A stretch of DNA of 64,000 nucleotides from Torymus aiolomorphi (lineage: Eukaryota > Arthropoda > Insecta > Hymenoptera > Torymidae): NCBI GenBank assembly GCA_036365515.1, contig CM070877.1, positions 89,165,522 through 89,229,521 of the forward strand. The letters are read 5' to 3'. A model generated the notes under the pieces. It worked only from the letters and a program-made list of their open reading frames with translations, ran no database searches and had not been told where the DNA came from. The translations under genes and the position numbers were made by a program. Below are positions 12,986-23,385 of this stretch, in pieces (position 1 is the stretch's first letter; every line of letters starts with the position of its first letter).

Positions 12986-13803
12986 GAAGAGTCCACCAGA
13001 AGCAATGTATCGTTTATTTAAATTTTCAATGTATTAGTTATCTCACGTAAGATATCGATTGGTAGTTCATTTAGAAAATGAGCAATTTGTTTATTTTAAA
13101 GAAGGCTCTGAAGAAGAATCAATAAATACAAATTTAAATACAACATTGACGCATGGTTCAAACTAAATGCAAGCGACCAACAAGCTAGAAAATATTTATA
13201 TCCAGATATAGCTAACTTTTATGTTTTAATGAACAACTTAAAAAATGGACTGTAAAATACAAGGAGATGTCAAAGAGTACATTAGTATTGATTTATCTAT
13301 AGATGATAATGATCAAAATTTAGAGAAACTTTACCAGTGGAATTTTTGAATTCATTAACACCAAATGGCTTACCGTCTCATAAACTGCAATTAAAAGAGG
13401 GTGCTATAGTAATTCTTCTTCGAAATATTAATTTGAATGATGGTCTTTGTAATGGTTCTCGATTATAGTACGAAAATTAATGTATTATTGTATTAGTGCT
13501 GAAATTATAAGCGGTTATAAGACTGAGAATATTGTTTTAATACCACGAATAGACTTGATTTCCTCTAAAAATGAAATTCCATTCGAAATGAAAAGACGAC
13601 AATTTCCATTAAGATTAGGATATGCAATGACAATTAATAAGTCTCAAGGGCAAACTTTTAATAAAGTTGGAGTATACCTACCAAATCCAGTTTTTCACCG
13701 CGGTCAATTATATGTAGCACTTTCAAGAGTAACTTCAAAAAAGAATTTAAAAATTTTGTTTGCAGACAATTCAACATTTTATAATGAACGTGAAAAAAGT
13801 TAA
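12986..13803 (+). pseudogene. Helitron helicase C-terminal part
   Basis: The first piece (12986-13190) carries PPEAMYRLFKF and LVVHLENEQFVYF, a segment that follows the Rep domain in RepHel proteins; it has a stop at about 13034 and a frameshift near 13150. After a large deletion, the end of a PIF1-type helicase appears: [18 protein letters not shown] (about 13337-13390), [11 protein letters not shown] and LCNGSRL, then an open frame 13480-13803. That frame holds MTINKSQGQTFNKVGVYLP (13627-13683) and GQLYVALSRV (13705-13734), helicase motifs V and VI. The Walker ATP-binding part is absent. Confidence 0.8.
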
Positions 13804-13961
13804 TTAAAAAGTATTTATACAAAGAACATTGTTTTTCATGAAATTTTATAATAGAAAATTAAACGTGGCAACAAGTAACAAATGCGTTGTAAATTAAAAA
13901 AAAAAATGCGGCATCAAATACAAAATAAAAAGCGCTGTTAATTTTAATATATTTTAAGAAT

Positions 13962-14096
13962 GACGTATCTGGGCGCGCGGATGAAGAACGACGTATCTTG
14001 CCGCGAGGATGAAGAACGACGTATTTCGTCGTATACTGGCCGTGTACTGGCCGTAAGAGCGCCGTGATACGTCGTTCTTCATGCGTGCGCCGCCCT
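13962..14096. repeat. Foldback array of 28-bp GAAGAACGACGTAT units
   Basis: Units of the type ATGAAGAACGACGTATCT are tandem on the left. A centre containing two ACTGGCCGT copies (14034-14055) follows, and then the unit recurs in inverse orientation (TACGTCGTTCTTCATGCG). A better preserved copy with the same centre is at 59207-59490, and part of one at 29970-30075. The right edge CCCTGGTAGAAAATT (14092-14106) is also found inverted at the edge of the 29.97-kb copy. Confidence 0.75.
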
Positions 14097-14106
14097 GGTA
14101 GAAAAT

Positions 14107-14738
14107 TGGGGAGCTATTGCTCAGATTCTGTTGTATTTTCTGTTCAGTGGGCAGAATATCTCCTAGATTTTGCCCAGGAACTCCTCCCACGGGCAACGGT
14201 GTTCGGGCAGTATCTGCTGAAATTTCTGGTGAAGGAAATTTTAAAAAATGGGTGGAGTTTATGATAACTACGCCAATAAGAAAAATAATGGGATTTTAAA
14301 AAGCACGGAAATTGATTGTAGTAAATTAAATTATTTATTATGTCTAAATAAAATCATTATATTTTAGGAAATGTGATTATGTCCAGTATATAATGATGCT
14401 CACCGCAACACTTATCTGATTACGAATCTGTCTGTGTTTAGTGAATAGATAATTAGATATACACCCATATAAAACCAGAAATGAATAGAGAGATTGGCAG
14501 CGCCCCGGAAAAAAGTGAGGCAGACTTCTGCGAACGGCGCGCTGCTGCTTCTCGCGGCCAAAGTATTGAACCATGTCCACAATTTCCTGATTGGTCGTCG
14601 AAATGTACACATGGCGCGGGGCGGGGGAAGCGGAAGACGATCAACAGAGCTACAAAATCCAAATTTTAAATTGCAACCCAAACCCGAAGGGGAGAAGATA
14701 AACATAAACGATTTAAGTGTTACATATTGATATCGTAG
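14107..14738. other. No recognisable feature
   Basis: Mixed AT-rich sequence with a GC-rich patch at 14500-14650. Overlapping short open frames on both strands in that patch have no family motifs and look like by-products of base composition. I see no repeat shared with the rest of the window. Confidence 0.4.
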
Positions 14739-14740
14739 CG

Positions 14741-14813
14741 GTAGTCGTGGTGGCTAAGGCGCACAGCTACTTTTGCCCTAATCTTTTGGATCCAAGTTCG
14801 ATTCCCGCTCGCA
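14741..14813 (+). other. tRNA-like sequence (pseudo-tRNA or SINE head)
   Basis: The stretch has an A-box-like GGTGGCTAAGGCG and a B-box-like AGTTCGATTCCC about 40 bp later, followed by CGCTCGCATTTTTTTT, a run of T that could end Pol III transcription. The stems pair poorly, so it is not a functional tRNA by eye. It resembles a class II (Ser/Leu-like) tRNA. It lies immediately left of the giant palindrome that begins at about 14839. Confidence 0.4.
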
Positions 14814-15522
14814 TTTTTTTTCTTCAACATATGCAAAATTTCTTTCATTATATTATTATTCTACGCACAATTTTTTTACCTCAATTTTCGTTCTCTTGTA
14901 TAGAATTCAAATTTTACTTGTATTTGAGATATTTTTTTCCAGAAAACATGGCAAGTAAAATTTTCGTCTTTAAAAATTATTTCATTAAATGCGCTAATTT
15001 TATAAGTAGTATAATATTTTGGATAATATTTGGTTAGTTAAGAATATTTTGAGTAAATTAATTCACTGAAAATTAATTAAATACATGATTATATTTATTT
15101 TATAGTCAAAATAATCTATATTCAATTAAAATGTATAATTTAAATCAATCACAGCAAAGATTGACTTTTCTTAAGAATGAGGAAAGATAACAATAATTAT
15201 CGTTGTGCGCGCAAGTTCGATTTCTGAAATATACATATTCCCATTTCCAGTCTCTAATCCCTAAAACATATGTTATTTTTAATAAAAGTGAATTTCCATT
15301 AAGCATCTAACATTGTAATACAATTTGAAAAACATCTTTAATCAAAGAATAATTATAGAACACCGCTTACCTGTGTATCCGAAAGCACGATTTTCCACGC
15401 GAATATACGATTCGGCGATGCAGAAAAAATGCGCTTGTGCTAAGTCAAAATCCAAAGGGGTTAAGATGATGAGCCTTTGCATTTATATTATACACATTTA
15501 TTGCTCTAGTTGAACATGCTTG

Positions 15523-15807
15523 CAAATAATTAATTAAACATTCGATTAATTATTCAGTTTAATAAGAATTAAAATTTCAATCCTTAATTAAACCAGCGTT
15601 TAATTAAAAATTAATATTTCAATCGTTAATTAAACGCGCGTTTAATTAAGAATTAATATTTCAATCGTTAATTAAATGCGCGTTTAATTAATAATTAGAA
15701 TTATAATCGTTATTAAACCCGCGTTTATTTAAAAATTAACATTTCAATCGTTAATTAAACCCACTTTAATTAAGAATTAAAATTTCAATTGTTAAATGAA
15801 CACGCGT
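15523..15807. repeat. TTAATTAAACGCG palindromic satellite
   Basis: Tandem units of about 54 bp built around the near-palindrome TTAATTAAACGCGCGTTTAA and the phrase AATTAATATTTCAATCG. Shorter stretches of the same satellite lie at 17020-17110, 18450-18560 and 19130-19215, i.e. at mirrored places in the palindrome arms. Array lengths differ between the arms, showing unequal expansion or loss since the palindrome formed. Confidence 0.75.
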
Positions 15808-16487
15808 TTAAGGGGGCTAGACACCTTTTTTCTGAAATAAAGAAGTTATATTTTAATAAATAAATGTAAACTAATTATTTCCCACTTTTTACACATTAAA
15901 TGGGTATATTTACCTCACCTTTTAGATCTTGGTCTGGGGCCTTTATATGGTCCAAAATCATAGTTATCGATGAAACAAGTTTTTTTACTGTCCGTAAGCT
16001 TTGAAATGTTCATGGGGATGGATTGATTCCAGATTTGAACTAATTTATTCCTGAATAGTATAGTTTCCTTATCAATGCAGGGATTTAGGATTAAATGTCA
16101 AAATAAATTTTTACATCAGAAAAATTTTTAAAAATTTTTAAAAATTAAAAAAATTTTAAAACACTAAAAAATTTTACATAAAAAATTTGTCTTTCTTATT
16201 GGATCAAAAATCCCTGTATTGATAAGGAAACTATACTATTCAGAAATAAATTAGCTCAAATCTAGAGTCAATCCATCCGCAGGAACATTTCAAAGCTTAC
16301 GGACAGTGAAAAAACATGTTTCATCGATAACTATGGTTTTAGACCATTTAAAGGTCCCAGGCCAAGGTCTATAAGGTGAGGTAAATATAACCCATTTTAT
16401 GTGTAAAAAGTGGGAAATAAATAGTTTACATTTATTTATTAAAATATGACTTTTTTTATTTTAGAAAAAAAATGTCTAGCCCCTTAA
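15808..16487. mobile_element. TTAA-flanked hairpin MITE, family A copy 1
   Basis: A 680-bp palindromic element bounded by TTAA (15808-15811 and 16484-16487). Its ends read GGGGGCTAGACACC and, on the right, TGTCTAGCCCC. The two arms of about 310 bp mirror each other, including AAGCTTTGAAATGTTC and its complement. A second copy of 684 bp with the same ends and TTAA is at 37882-38565. TTAA targets are typical of piggyBac-type transposases, but no transposase is present and the family is not otherwise identified. Confidence 0.85.
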
Positions 16488-19482
16488 TTAGGAATTAAAA
16501 TTTCAATTTTTATTTAACATTCTTTAACATATTATAAAAGAAAATCGCGTTGCAGAAAGCGGAGAAATTTAAGAAAACTAGAGTACAGTCTACGCGACAT
16601 GATCCTGGTTTTGCAGCGAATGTGCGTTTATACCGCCCAGACTATATCTTACTTTTCATTAATTATCCGACTCTTGCGATTTTTGTTTATAATATATTAT
16701 AGAATAGTATTTAAGAGCTCTAGAAAATATTCTTGAGGCCTTCTGCTAGAAACTCGGATCTGGAAACGTCAATTTGGGTCTACGTGGCACGATCTTGCTT
16801 CTGGAGCGAATGCGCAATATGAGAAATCGGAGGAATTTAAGAAAACTCAAGTATAGTCTACACAACGCGAACGCGCATTCATTGCAAAAGCAGGATCGAT
16901 CCGCGTAGACTATACTCGAGTTTTCTTAAATTTCCCCGCCTTCTGCGGCGCGTTTTTCGTTTATAACATGTTTAAGAATGCTATTTTACCCATGTAATTA
17001 AGGATTACATTTTAAATTAATTACCGAACCCGCGTTAATTAACAATTGAAATTTTAATTCTTAATTAAACGCGGGTTTAATTAACGATTAAAATTCTAAT
17101 TCTTAATTGATAATGGTATAATTAATATTTTCGCAACGCTGTACTGCAGTTGAAATTTTAATAATTTCAAAAACCATATTTTAATTAATAACAACTTCTA
17201 TAAAATATATAATTATATAATAATTTGACTCGCTTTTCCATTCTTTAATTTTTATTCTATTTATATGTAACAAACTACCAAGACTTTTGACTTTTGTGAC
17301 AATTTTTAGTAGTACCTAAATATAAAACATTTTATGGGCTAAATTTTTATTAAATGGTGTTAATTATATAAGAGAAGGCAAACTCTCTAACATTATTTTA
17401 AAAAATCTCTTATATTTACATTTTCGTATTTCTTAAAATTGTTGCAAACAATTTAGAAAGTCCCAATAATCTCTTGAATAAGACAATGTGGAAAATTACT
17501 TTTTGAAGCTACGTAGCTAATAAGCTTAGTAAATGATACTTTCTAAAAGAGTTTTTTTATATCTTTTATAATTTAAAAAATCACTGTTCACAGGGAAAAC
17601 TTATGATTAAATACATTAAGAAGTTTCAAATCTAAGTTTTTACAATTTTTTACACTGGAAAATTCAAAATTTTGTCGACTCGCTATCAATAGAATAAAAC
17701 ACCTAGAGAAAAATAAAGCAAATAAATATATCCAAATACAATAAAGAAGAGGTGAAAAAGAAAAATGTAATCAAGTCGAGTTGGTTTTTATCGCAACAGC
17801 CGATCGAGTCTAGCTTTGAATGAAGCTGGACTACTAGAATATCGCTTTAAAAATGATAAACGCATAGCTTCAAAAAGTAATTTTCCGCATTATCTTATTT
17901 AAGAGATTATTGGGACTTTCTAAATTGTTTGCAACAATTTCGAGAAGTACGAAAATATAAATATAAGAGATTTGTAAAAGAATGTTAGAGAGTTTGCCTC
18001 CTCTTATATGATTAATGCCATTTAATAAAAACTTAGCCCATAAAATGTTTTATATTTACGTACTTCTAAAAATTGTCACAAAAGTCAGAAGTCCTGGCAG
18101 TTTGTTACATTTAAATAGAATAAAAATTAAAGAATGGAAAAGAGAGTAAAATGGTTAAGTCGCTGTAAAAAACAAGTATATGTATAATTATATATTTTAT
18201 AGAGGAGTTGTTATTAATTGAAATATGGTTTTCGAAATTATTAAAATTGAAACTCCACTATAGTAATATATGTGTATAATATAATAAGATTTTTTTTTTT
18301 ATATTACAGACTATAATTGATTATATATTTCGCAGGAATATGTTGTATTGATTATTTTATAGAAGAGTTGTTATTGACTAATATATGGTATTTGAAATTA
18401 TTAAAATTTCAGCTCCACTGCAGGGTTGCGAAAATATTAATTATACCATTATCAATTAAGAATTCGATTTAATTAAACCGGCTTTTAATTAAGAATTAAT
18501 ATTTTAATCGTTAATTAACGCGGGTTTAATTAATTTTAAATTAACAATTAATTTAAAATGTAATTCTTCATTACATGGGAAAAATAGCATTGTTAAATAT
18601 ATTATAAACGAAAGAAGCTCGGCAGAAGGCCGGAAAATTTATGAAAACTCGAGTATAGTCAACTCGGCTTGATCCTGCTTTTGCAATGGATGCGCGTTCG
18701 TGCCGTGTAGGCGAGTTTTAATAAATATCCCCGATTTCTGCGGCGGGTTTGTCGTTTATATTATATTACAGAAATATTACAGAATAGTATTTAAAAGCTC
18801 TAGAAAATGTCCTTGAGGCCTCCTGCTAGAAAATCGGGTCTGGAAACGTGAATTTGCGTATACGCGGCACGATCGCACGTTCGGTCCAAAAGCAGGATCG
18901 TGCCACGTAGACCCAAACTTACGTTTCCAGATCCAAATTTCTAGCAAAAGGCCTCAAGAACAAAAAACGCGTCGCAAGAGTAAGATGTAGTCTAGGCGGC
19001 ACAAACGCGCATTTGCTGCAAAAGCAGGATCGTGCCGCGTAGACTATATACGCGAGTTTTTTTTAATTTCTCCACCTTCTGTGTCGTGATTTTCGTTTAT
19101 AATATGATAAAAAATGCTAATTCATGATTGAAATTTTAATTCTTAATTAAACGCTGGTTTAATTAACGACTGAAATTTTAAGTTTCAATTAAACTGAATT
19201 ATTAATTGAAATTTTAATTAATATTTTGCAACCCTGCTCCACTATAGTAATAAATATGTGCAATATAATAAGATTTTTTATATTATAAACTATAATTGAT
19301 TATATTTTGCACGAATATTGTACTGTGATTACATAAGAAATATAAATGCAAGGTGTAAAATCGTTTAGGCTCATCATTAGCCCGTTTGGATTTTGACTTG
19401 GGATTTTCATTTTAGTTTCTTTGAGGCTTAAATAAAATAACTAAAACACAAACGCATTTTTTGTACATCGTCGATTCGTATA

Positions 19483-21122
19483 TGAAGCGTTTCATGTAAA
19501 CTGAACTATATCCAGCTCATGTTTACGATACTAAAACGTACTTAAAAAATGTTATGATAAGCATTTCCGACGAATTTTTTCCTCAGCTTTCCAATGGCAG
19601 TTTTCCATAAAATTTCCATTTTCACCTTCAAAAAGTACAAAACGTTTTATATCTCAAAAAGTGTATTTTTACCCTTTAGGTCGAAAGCTGAGCATTTTTT
19701 ACGTAGGAAAGGATATTTTACAAAGAGTGCAGGAGATGTTTTCTGCGAGAAATAGAATGCGAAAGAGTAGACGCAACGCATTTCCTGCGCGCGTTACTAC
19801 GCGGTGCAGCGCGCGGACTGCGCCCGCCTCGTTGCCTATATCATAACCTTTTATAATCTTTAATTCTTTACCTTTTCTTCTAAATTCTTAATAATGCATG
19901 GAGTAATATTTTATTAATTATTTTATAAAAAAATAAAATTTCAAAATTAACAGCAATATAGTAACTCTTGTACTAACGTTTTCTTTCAGTGTAGATAATT
20001 TTTTTTTTACGTGTTATATCTCGATAAGTACATTTTTAATATCTTTTTTACCCTTTAGATCGAGAGTTGTGCATTTTTTACGTAGAAAAGGAAATAATTT
20101 ATTATTTGACTGATGGAGCAGGTTAGCATTTTAAGAATAAATCCAATTTTCAAAATCTTCTTTTTCACGAGAAAGATTTTGGAGTTACAGCTGAGTGGCA
20201 TTTTCATGTCACAGCACATGGCAAAGGTGCGTGGGATGGTATAGGCGTGAACCTAAAAAAGGTGCAAAACAAGCGAGTCTACAAGTTTCTTCTAGTAATC
20301 ATATTTTAACGCCAGAATAGCTGTACAACTGGGCTAAAGATTACTGCAAACAAACCAACGTTTTTTATAGCAGTAAAGAATTGTATGAAGAAACGGTTTT
20401 GAAACTAAAACCAAGACTGGACAAGGCTAAATCTATACCAGGCACGTTACAATACTATGCTATTATTCCAATAGATGAAAATACATTGAAGCTCAAAAAA
20501 ACCTCTCTGAGTTCTGAGTATAGAATCTTCCCGAAAAAAACTGCAGAAAAACAAAATATTATCTACATTGAAAAAAACGTTAGTACAAGAGGTTACTATT
20601 GCTGTTAATTTTGAAATTTTATTTTTTTATAAAATAATTAATAAAATATTACTCCATGCATTATTAAGAATTCAGAAGAACAGGTAAAGAATTAAAGATT
20701 ATAAAAGGTTATTATATAGGCAACGAGGTGGGCGCAGTCCGCGCGCTGTATCGCGTAGTATCGCGTGCAGGAAAGGCAGTGCGTCTACTCTTTCGCATTC
20801 TATTTCTCGCAGAAAACATCTTGGGTACTCTTTGGAAAATATCCTCTCCTACGTAAAAAATGATCAGCTTTCGATCTAGAGGGTAAAAAAAAATATCGAA
20901 AATATACTTTTTAAGATATAACACGTTTTGTACTTTTTGAAGGTGAAAATGGAAAATGTCTGGAAAACTGCCTACACCATTGGAAAGCTGAGGAAAAAAT
21001 ACATCGGAAATGCTTATCACAAAATTTTTTTAAGTACGTTTTAGTATCGTATACATGAGCTAGATATAGCGCGATTTGGCAGCACGCGCGCCGCGCTGGG
21101 GCAGTTGACATGAAACGCCTCA
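19483..21122 (+). mobile_element. TA-flanked transposon with about 500-bp TIRs
   Basis: The ends are TGAAGCGTTTCATGT (left) and its complement ACATGAAACGCCTCA (right). TA is duplicated at 19481-19482 and 21123-21124. The mirrored left arm of the giant palindrome (15399-15414) shows the uninterrupted target with a single TA, so the borders are exact. TIRs extend from 19483 to about 19990 and from 20577 to 21122 with good mirror identity. The 590-bp middle holds the end of a transposase-like gene. At 1640 bp it is an internally deleted, non-autonomous copy. Confidence 0.9.
20103..20608 (+). pseudogene. Transposase-like C-terminal remnant
   Basis: Conceptual translation gives LTDGAG, a stop, then HFKNKSNFQNLLFHEKDFG, AEWHFHVTAHGKGAWDGIG and, after a frameshift near 20250, ILTPE-stop-LYNWAKDY, SSKELYEE and AKSIPGTLQYY. 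The same block in the same order occurs in the larger pseudogene at 53390-53830, so both derive from one transposase family. TDG and AEWHF...HGK...DG are candidate catalytic-region motifs. In the 52-54 kb copy the Asp of the first motif is Glu. The first half of the protein is absent here. I do not recognise a named superfamily with confidence. Confidence 0.7.
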
Positions 21123-21157
21123 TATTCGCGTGGTAAATCGTGCTTTTGGACGTAAAG

Positions 21158-21576
21158 TTAAGGGTATGCCTTATACCTACAGAGTTCTCTGCCGTACGAC
21201 CACAATGTTTTTAATTAAATATTAATTTCTATAAGGTTTTTTTTTAATTCTGAGTGTGGACGCACGAAGGCAAACTTATTATCTAATTCCCGGTCAAATT
21301 TCAGACAAGTCTATTGGAAAATAAAGACGAAATTTGAAAAACTGCAAGTTGTCGTATATTGAGGTTAATATGATATTAGACGGCGTTGCGATTTTTCAAA
21401 TTTCGTCTTTGTTTTCCAATAGATTTATCTGAAATTTGACCGAGAATTAGATAATAAGTTTGCCTTTGTACGTCCATACTCAGAATTAAAGAAAAAGCTT
21501 AGAACAATTAATATTTAATTAAATACATTGTGGTCGGTACGGCAGAAATCTCTGACGGTATAAGGCATCCTCTTAA
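21158..21576. mobile_element. TTAA-flanked hairpin MITE, family B
   Basis: A 419-bp palindromic element with TTAA at 21158-21161 and 21573-21576. Its ends are GGGTATGCCTTATACC and, on the right, GGTATAAGGCATCCTC. Its arms match over most of their length (for example TTGGAAAATAAAGACGAAAT and its mirror). It is absent from the corresponding position of the left palindrome arm (near 15365-15372), so it inserted after the palindrome formed. Confidence 0.8.
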
Positions 21577-21739
21577 GCGGTATTCTAATTATTCTTTAAT
21601 TAAAGATGTTTTTCAAATTGTATTGCAACGTATTGCTTTGAAATTCTGTTCTTACTGTTTGTGATATGTATTGATTATCATTTAATTAAGAATATTAATG
21701 GGAATTCACTTTTATAACAAATAACATACGTTTAAGGGA

Positions 21740-22752
21740 TGTAACGGGGTTCAGTTATGGATATACGGGTGTATTCTACGCCCGGGCGACTCACCGTTGT
21801 AGGGTGACCTATAGTCCGGCAGAAGCGCCTCGGCACAGGTTCCGAACATGCGTTCCCGGCTTCTATTGTAGAAAGCCTAAGCCGCTTTCTACCAGAACCG
21901 GCGCTGCGCTCTGCCGCTGCTGCCAACTGCTGCCCGCGAACTGCCGGCTGCTCGCTATGACCTAGCGTTACCAGCGCAGCCGGTCTTTCCCGCACAACGC
22001 CGCTGAGTTAATCTCTCAAGCGGCTATTGAGATATTTACTCCCGCTACCGATGTTCCTCTAGGAGGCAATGCCTGCGACTAGCTGCAGCTGCTGAAAAGG
22101 GTACAGGGCGGTATTCGGGAAATCATGCATAGGTTAAGGCGCGCTCAATAAGTACTCATGACTCGACTATTTAAGATAAAAACGAACGGTTTATTTGAAT
22201 AAAGTAATCGCGTTAAAGGGCGCGAAACACGGACAAGATGATAACATAAAATGCGACAGGCCGATACTTTAAACCCCGCACGCACGCAGTCGTCGATGCG
22301 CGACGGCAACAGGTTACTCCTCGACAATAAGAAAGAAACGCATACATCAAGCGCGACTTACTCTCGGCTGACCAGCCATCGCAGCTATCTCTCGCTCTTG
22401 CTGCTATCGGAGTGGGGATGGAGCGTGTCTCTTTCTCTCTCTTCCTCTCGCTCGCTCGCGGTGGATGGCGGCGCGGTGGCGATCACAGTTGCAGCGGTGG
22501 TGGCACAGAACACTCACCCGACCTATTTGCTACACGTAACGGTGACGGCGACTACTTTCCCGTGTCACGGCAAGAATCAACATGGCCGCGCGCTCACGTT
22601 CACAGCGGCGCGGCAGCTTCGTCTTCTTCTCCATCTGCTCCTGGCTTGTTCCGCGTGGCGCTCTGTCGATCACGATACGTGCAAGCGCGCGAGATTTGAA
22701 TCTCGCAACGCAGTATACGTGACTCTCATAACTTATATCGGCGCCCGTTACA
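21740..22752. mobile_element. Solo LTR (about 1.0 kb)
   Basis: The sequence starts TGTAACGGG and ends CCCGTTACA, a 9-bp inverted repeat with the TG...CA ends of retroviral-type LTRs. It is flanked by the 4-bp duplication GGGA (21736-21739 and 22753-22756). The left palindrome arm carries the single uninterrupted site (15258-15261, inverse). The interior is markedly more GC-rich than its surroundings and has no protein motif; a polyadenylation-like AATAAA is near 22198. A 4-bp duplication fits a Gypsy-type integrase. Orientation is not certain. Confidence 0.75.
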
Positions 22753-23165
22753 GGGATTAGAGAATAGGAATGGGAAAATCTATTTCGAAAATTGAATATG
22801 CGTGTACAACGATAATTATTGTTGATCCTTCCTCAACCTTAAAAGAAGTCAATAAAAGGTCAATTGAATATAGATTATTTTGACTATAAAATAAATATAA
22901 CCATGTATTCAATTAATTAATTTTCAGTTAATTAATTTACTCAAAATATTCTTAACTAACCAAATGTTGTCTAAAATATTATAGTACTTATATAATTAGT
23001 ACATTTAATGATATAATTTTTAAAGACGAAAATTTTACTTGCCATGTTTTCTGGAAAAAAATATCTCAAATACAAGTAAAATTTGAATTCTATACAAGAG
23101 AACGAAAATTGAGGTAAAAAAATGTGTGTAGAATATTAATATAATGAAAGAAACCGGGTAATATA

Positions 23166-23371
23166 TTTTCATGAGACAAAGCTTACATTCCTTGTGTTTT
23201 GTTTACAGTTCTGGTTCAAAGAGTTATACTTCAATAAGTCATTTTTAAATAGTATTAATAAAAATCACAAAAATATATTATAACTTAAAATTGGAAAATT
23301 GTTATAATTGCAACTTTTCAAATCATAACTATGACCAAAATACAAAGAACATAAGCTTTGTCTCATGAAAA
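23166..23371. mobile_element. Small TIR element (MITE)
   Basis: A 206-bp segment with inverted ends TTTTCATGAGACAAAGCTTA and TAAGCTTTGTCTCATGAAAA. The centre is AT-rich without coding sequence. It lies between the palindrome end and the BEL/Pao element. No target duplication is clear. Confidence 0.6.
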
Positions 23372-23385
23372 TCCTTTATGCGCTT

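Larger units (their letters stand above)
8644..13803 (+). mobile_element. Helitron remnant, interrupted by a Penelope element
   Basis: Two blocks of Helitron RepHel coding sequence flank a 2.5-kb Penelope insertion. The left block (8644-10494) carries the replication initiator region and the right block (12986-13803) the end of the helicase. Most of the helicase (Walker A/B region) is missing, so the element has a large internal deletion as well as the insertion. I could not locate the 5' TC end or the 3' hairpin plus CTRR end with certainty. Helitrons move by rolling-circle replication; this copy cannot encode it. Confidence 0.8.
14839..23153. repeat. Giant imperfect palindrome (long inverted repeat)
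   Basis: The left arm (14839 to about 17521) is matched in reverse by the right arm (about 17862 to 23153). Examples: 14839-15270 matches 22756-23153; 15270-15395 matches 21577-21735; 15400-15500 matches 19360-19480; 16540-16980 matches 18590-19110; 17220-17510 matches 17870-18150. The spacer is about 340 bp (17521-17862). The arms are diverged, so this is not a mirrored assembly join. The right arm is longer because it received a 1.64-kb transposon, a 0.42-kb MITE and a 1.0-kb solo LTR; the left arm received a 0.68-kb MITE. No gene was recognised in the arms. It resembles a very large foldback-type element or an old inverted duplication. Confidence 0.8.

Noticed and set aside
22251..22760. 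Open frames of 95-169 codons
   Set aside because: They lie inside the GC-rich solo LTR and have no protein motif.
14839..23153. Palindrome as a mirror-image assembly artefact
   Set aside because: The arms are clearly diverged and carry different insertions with proper target duplications, which an artefact would not have.
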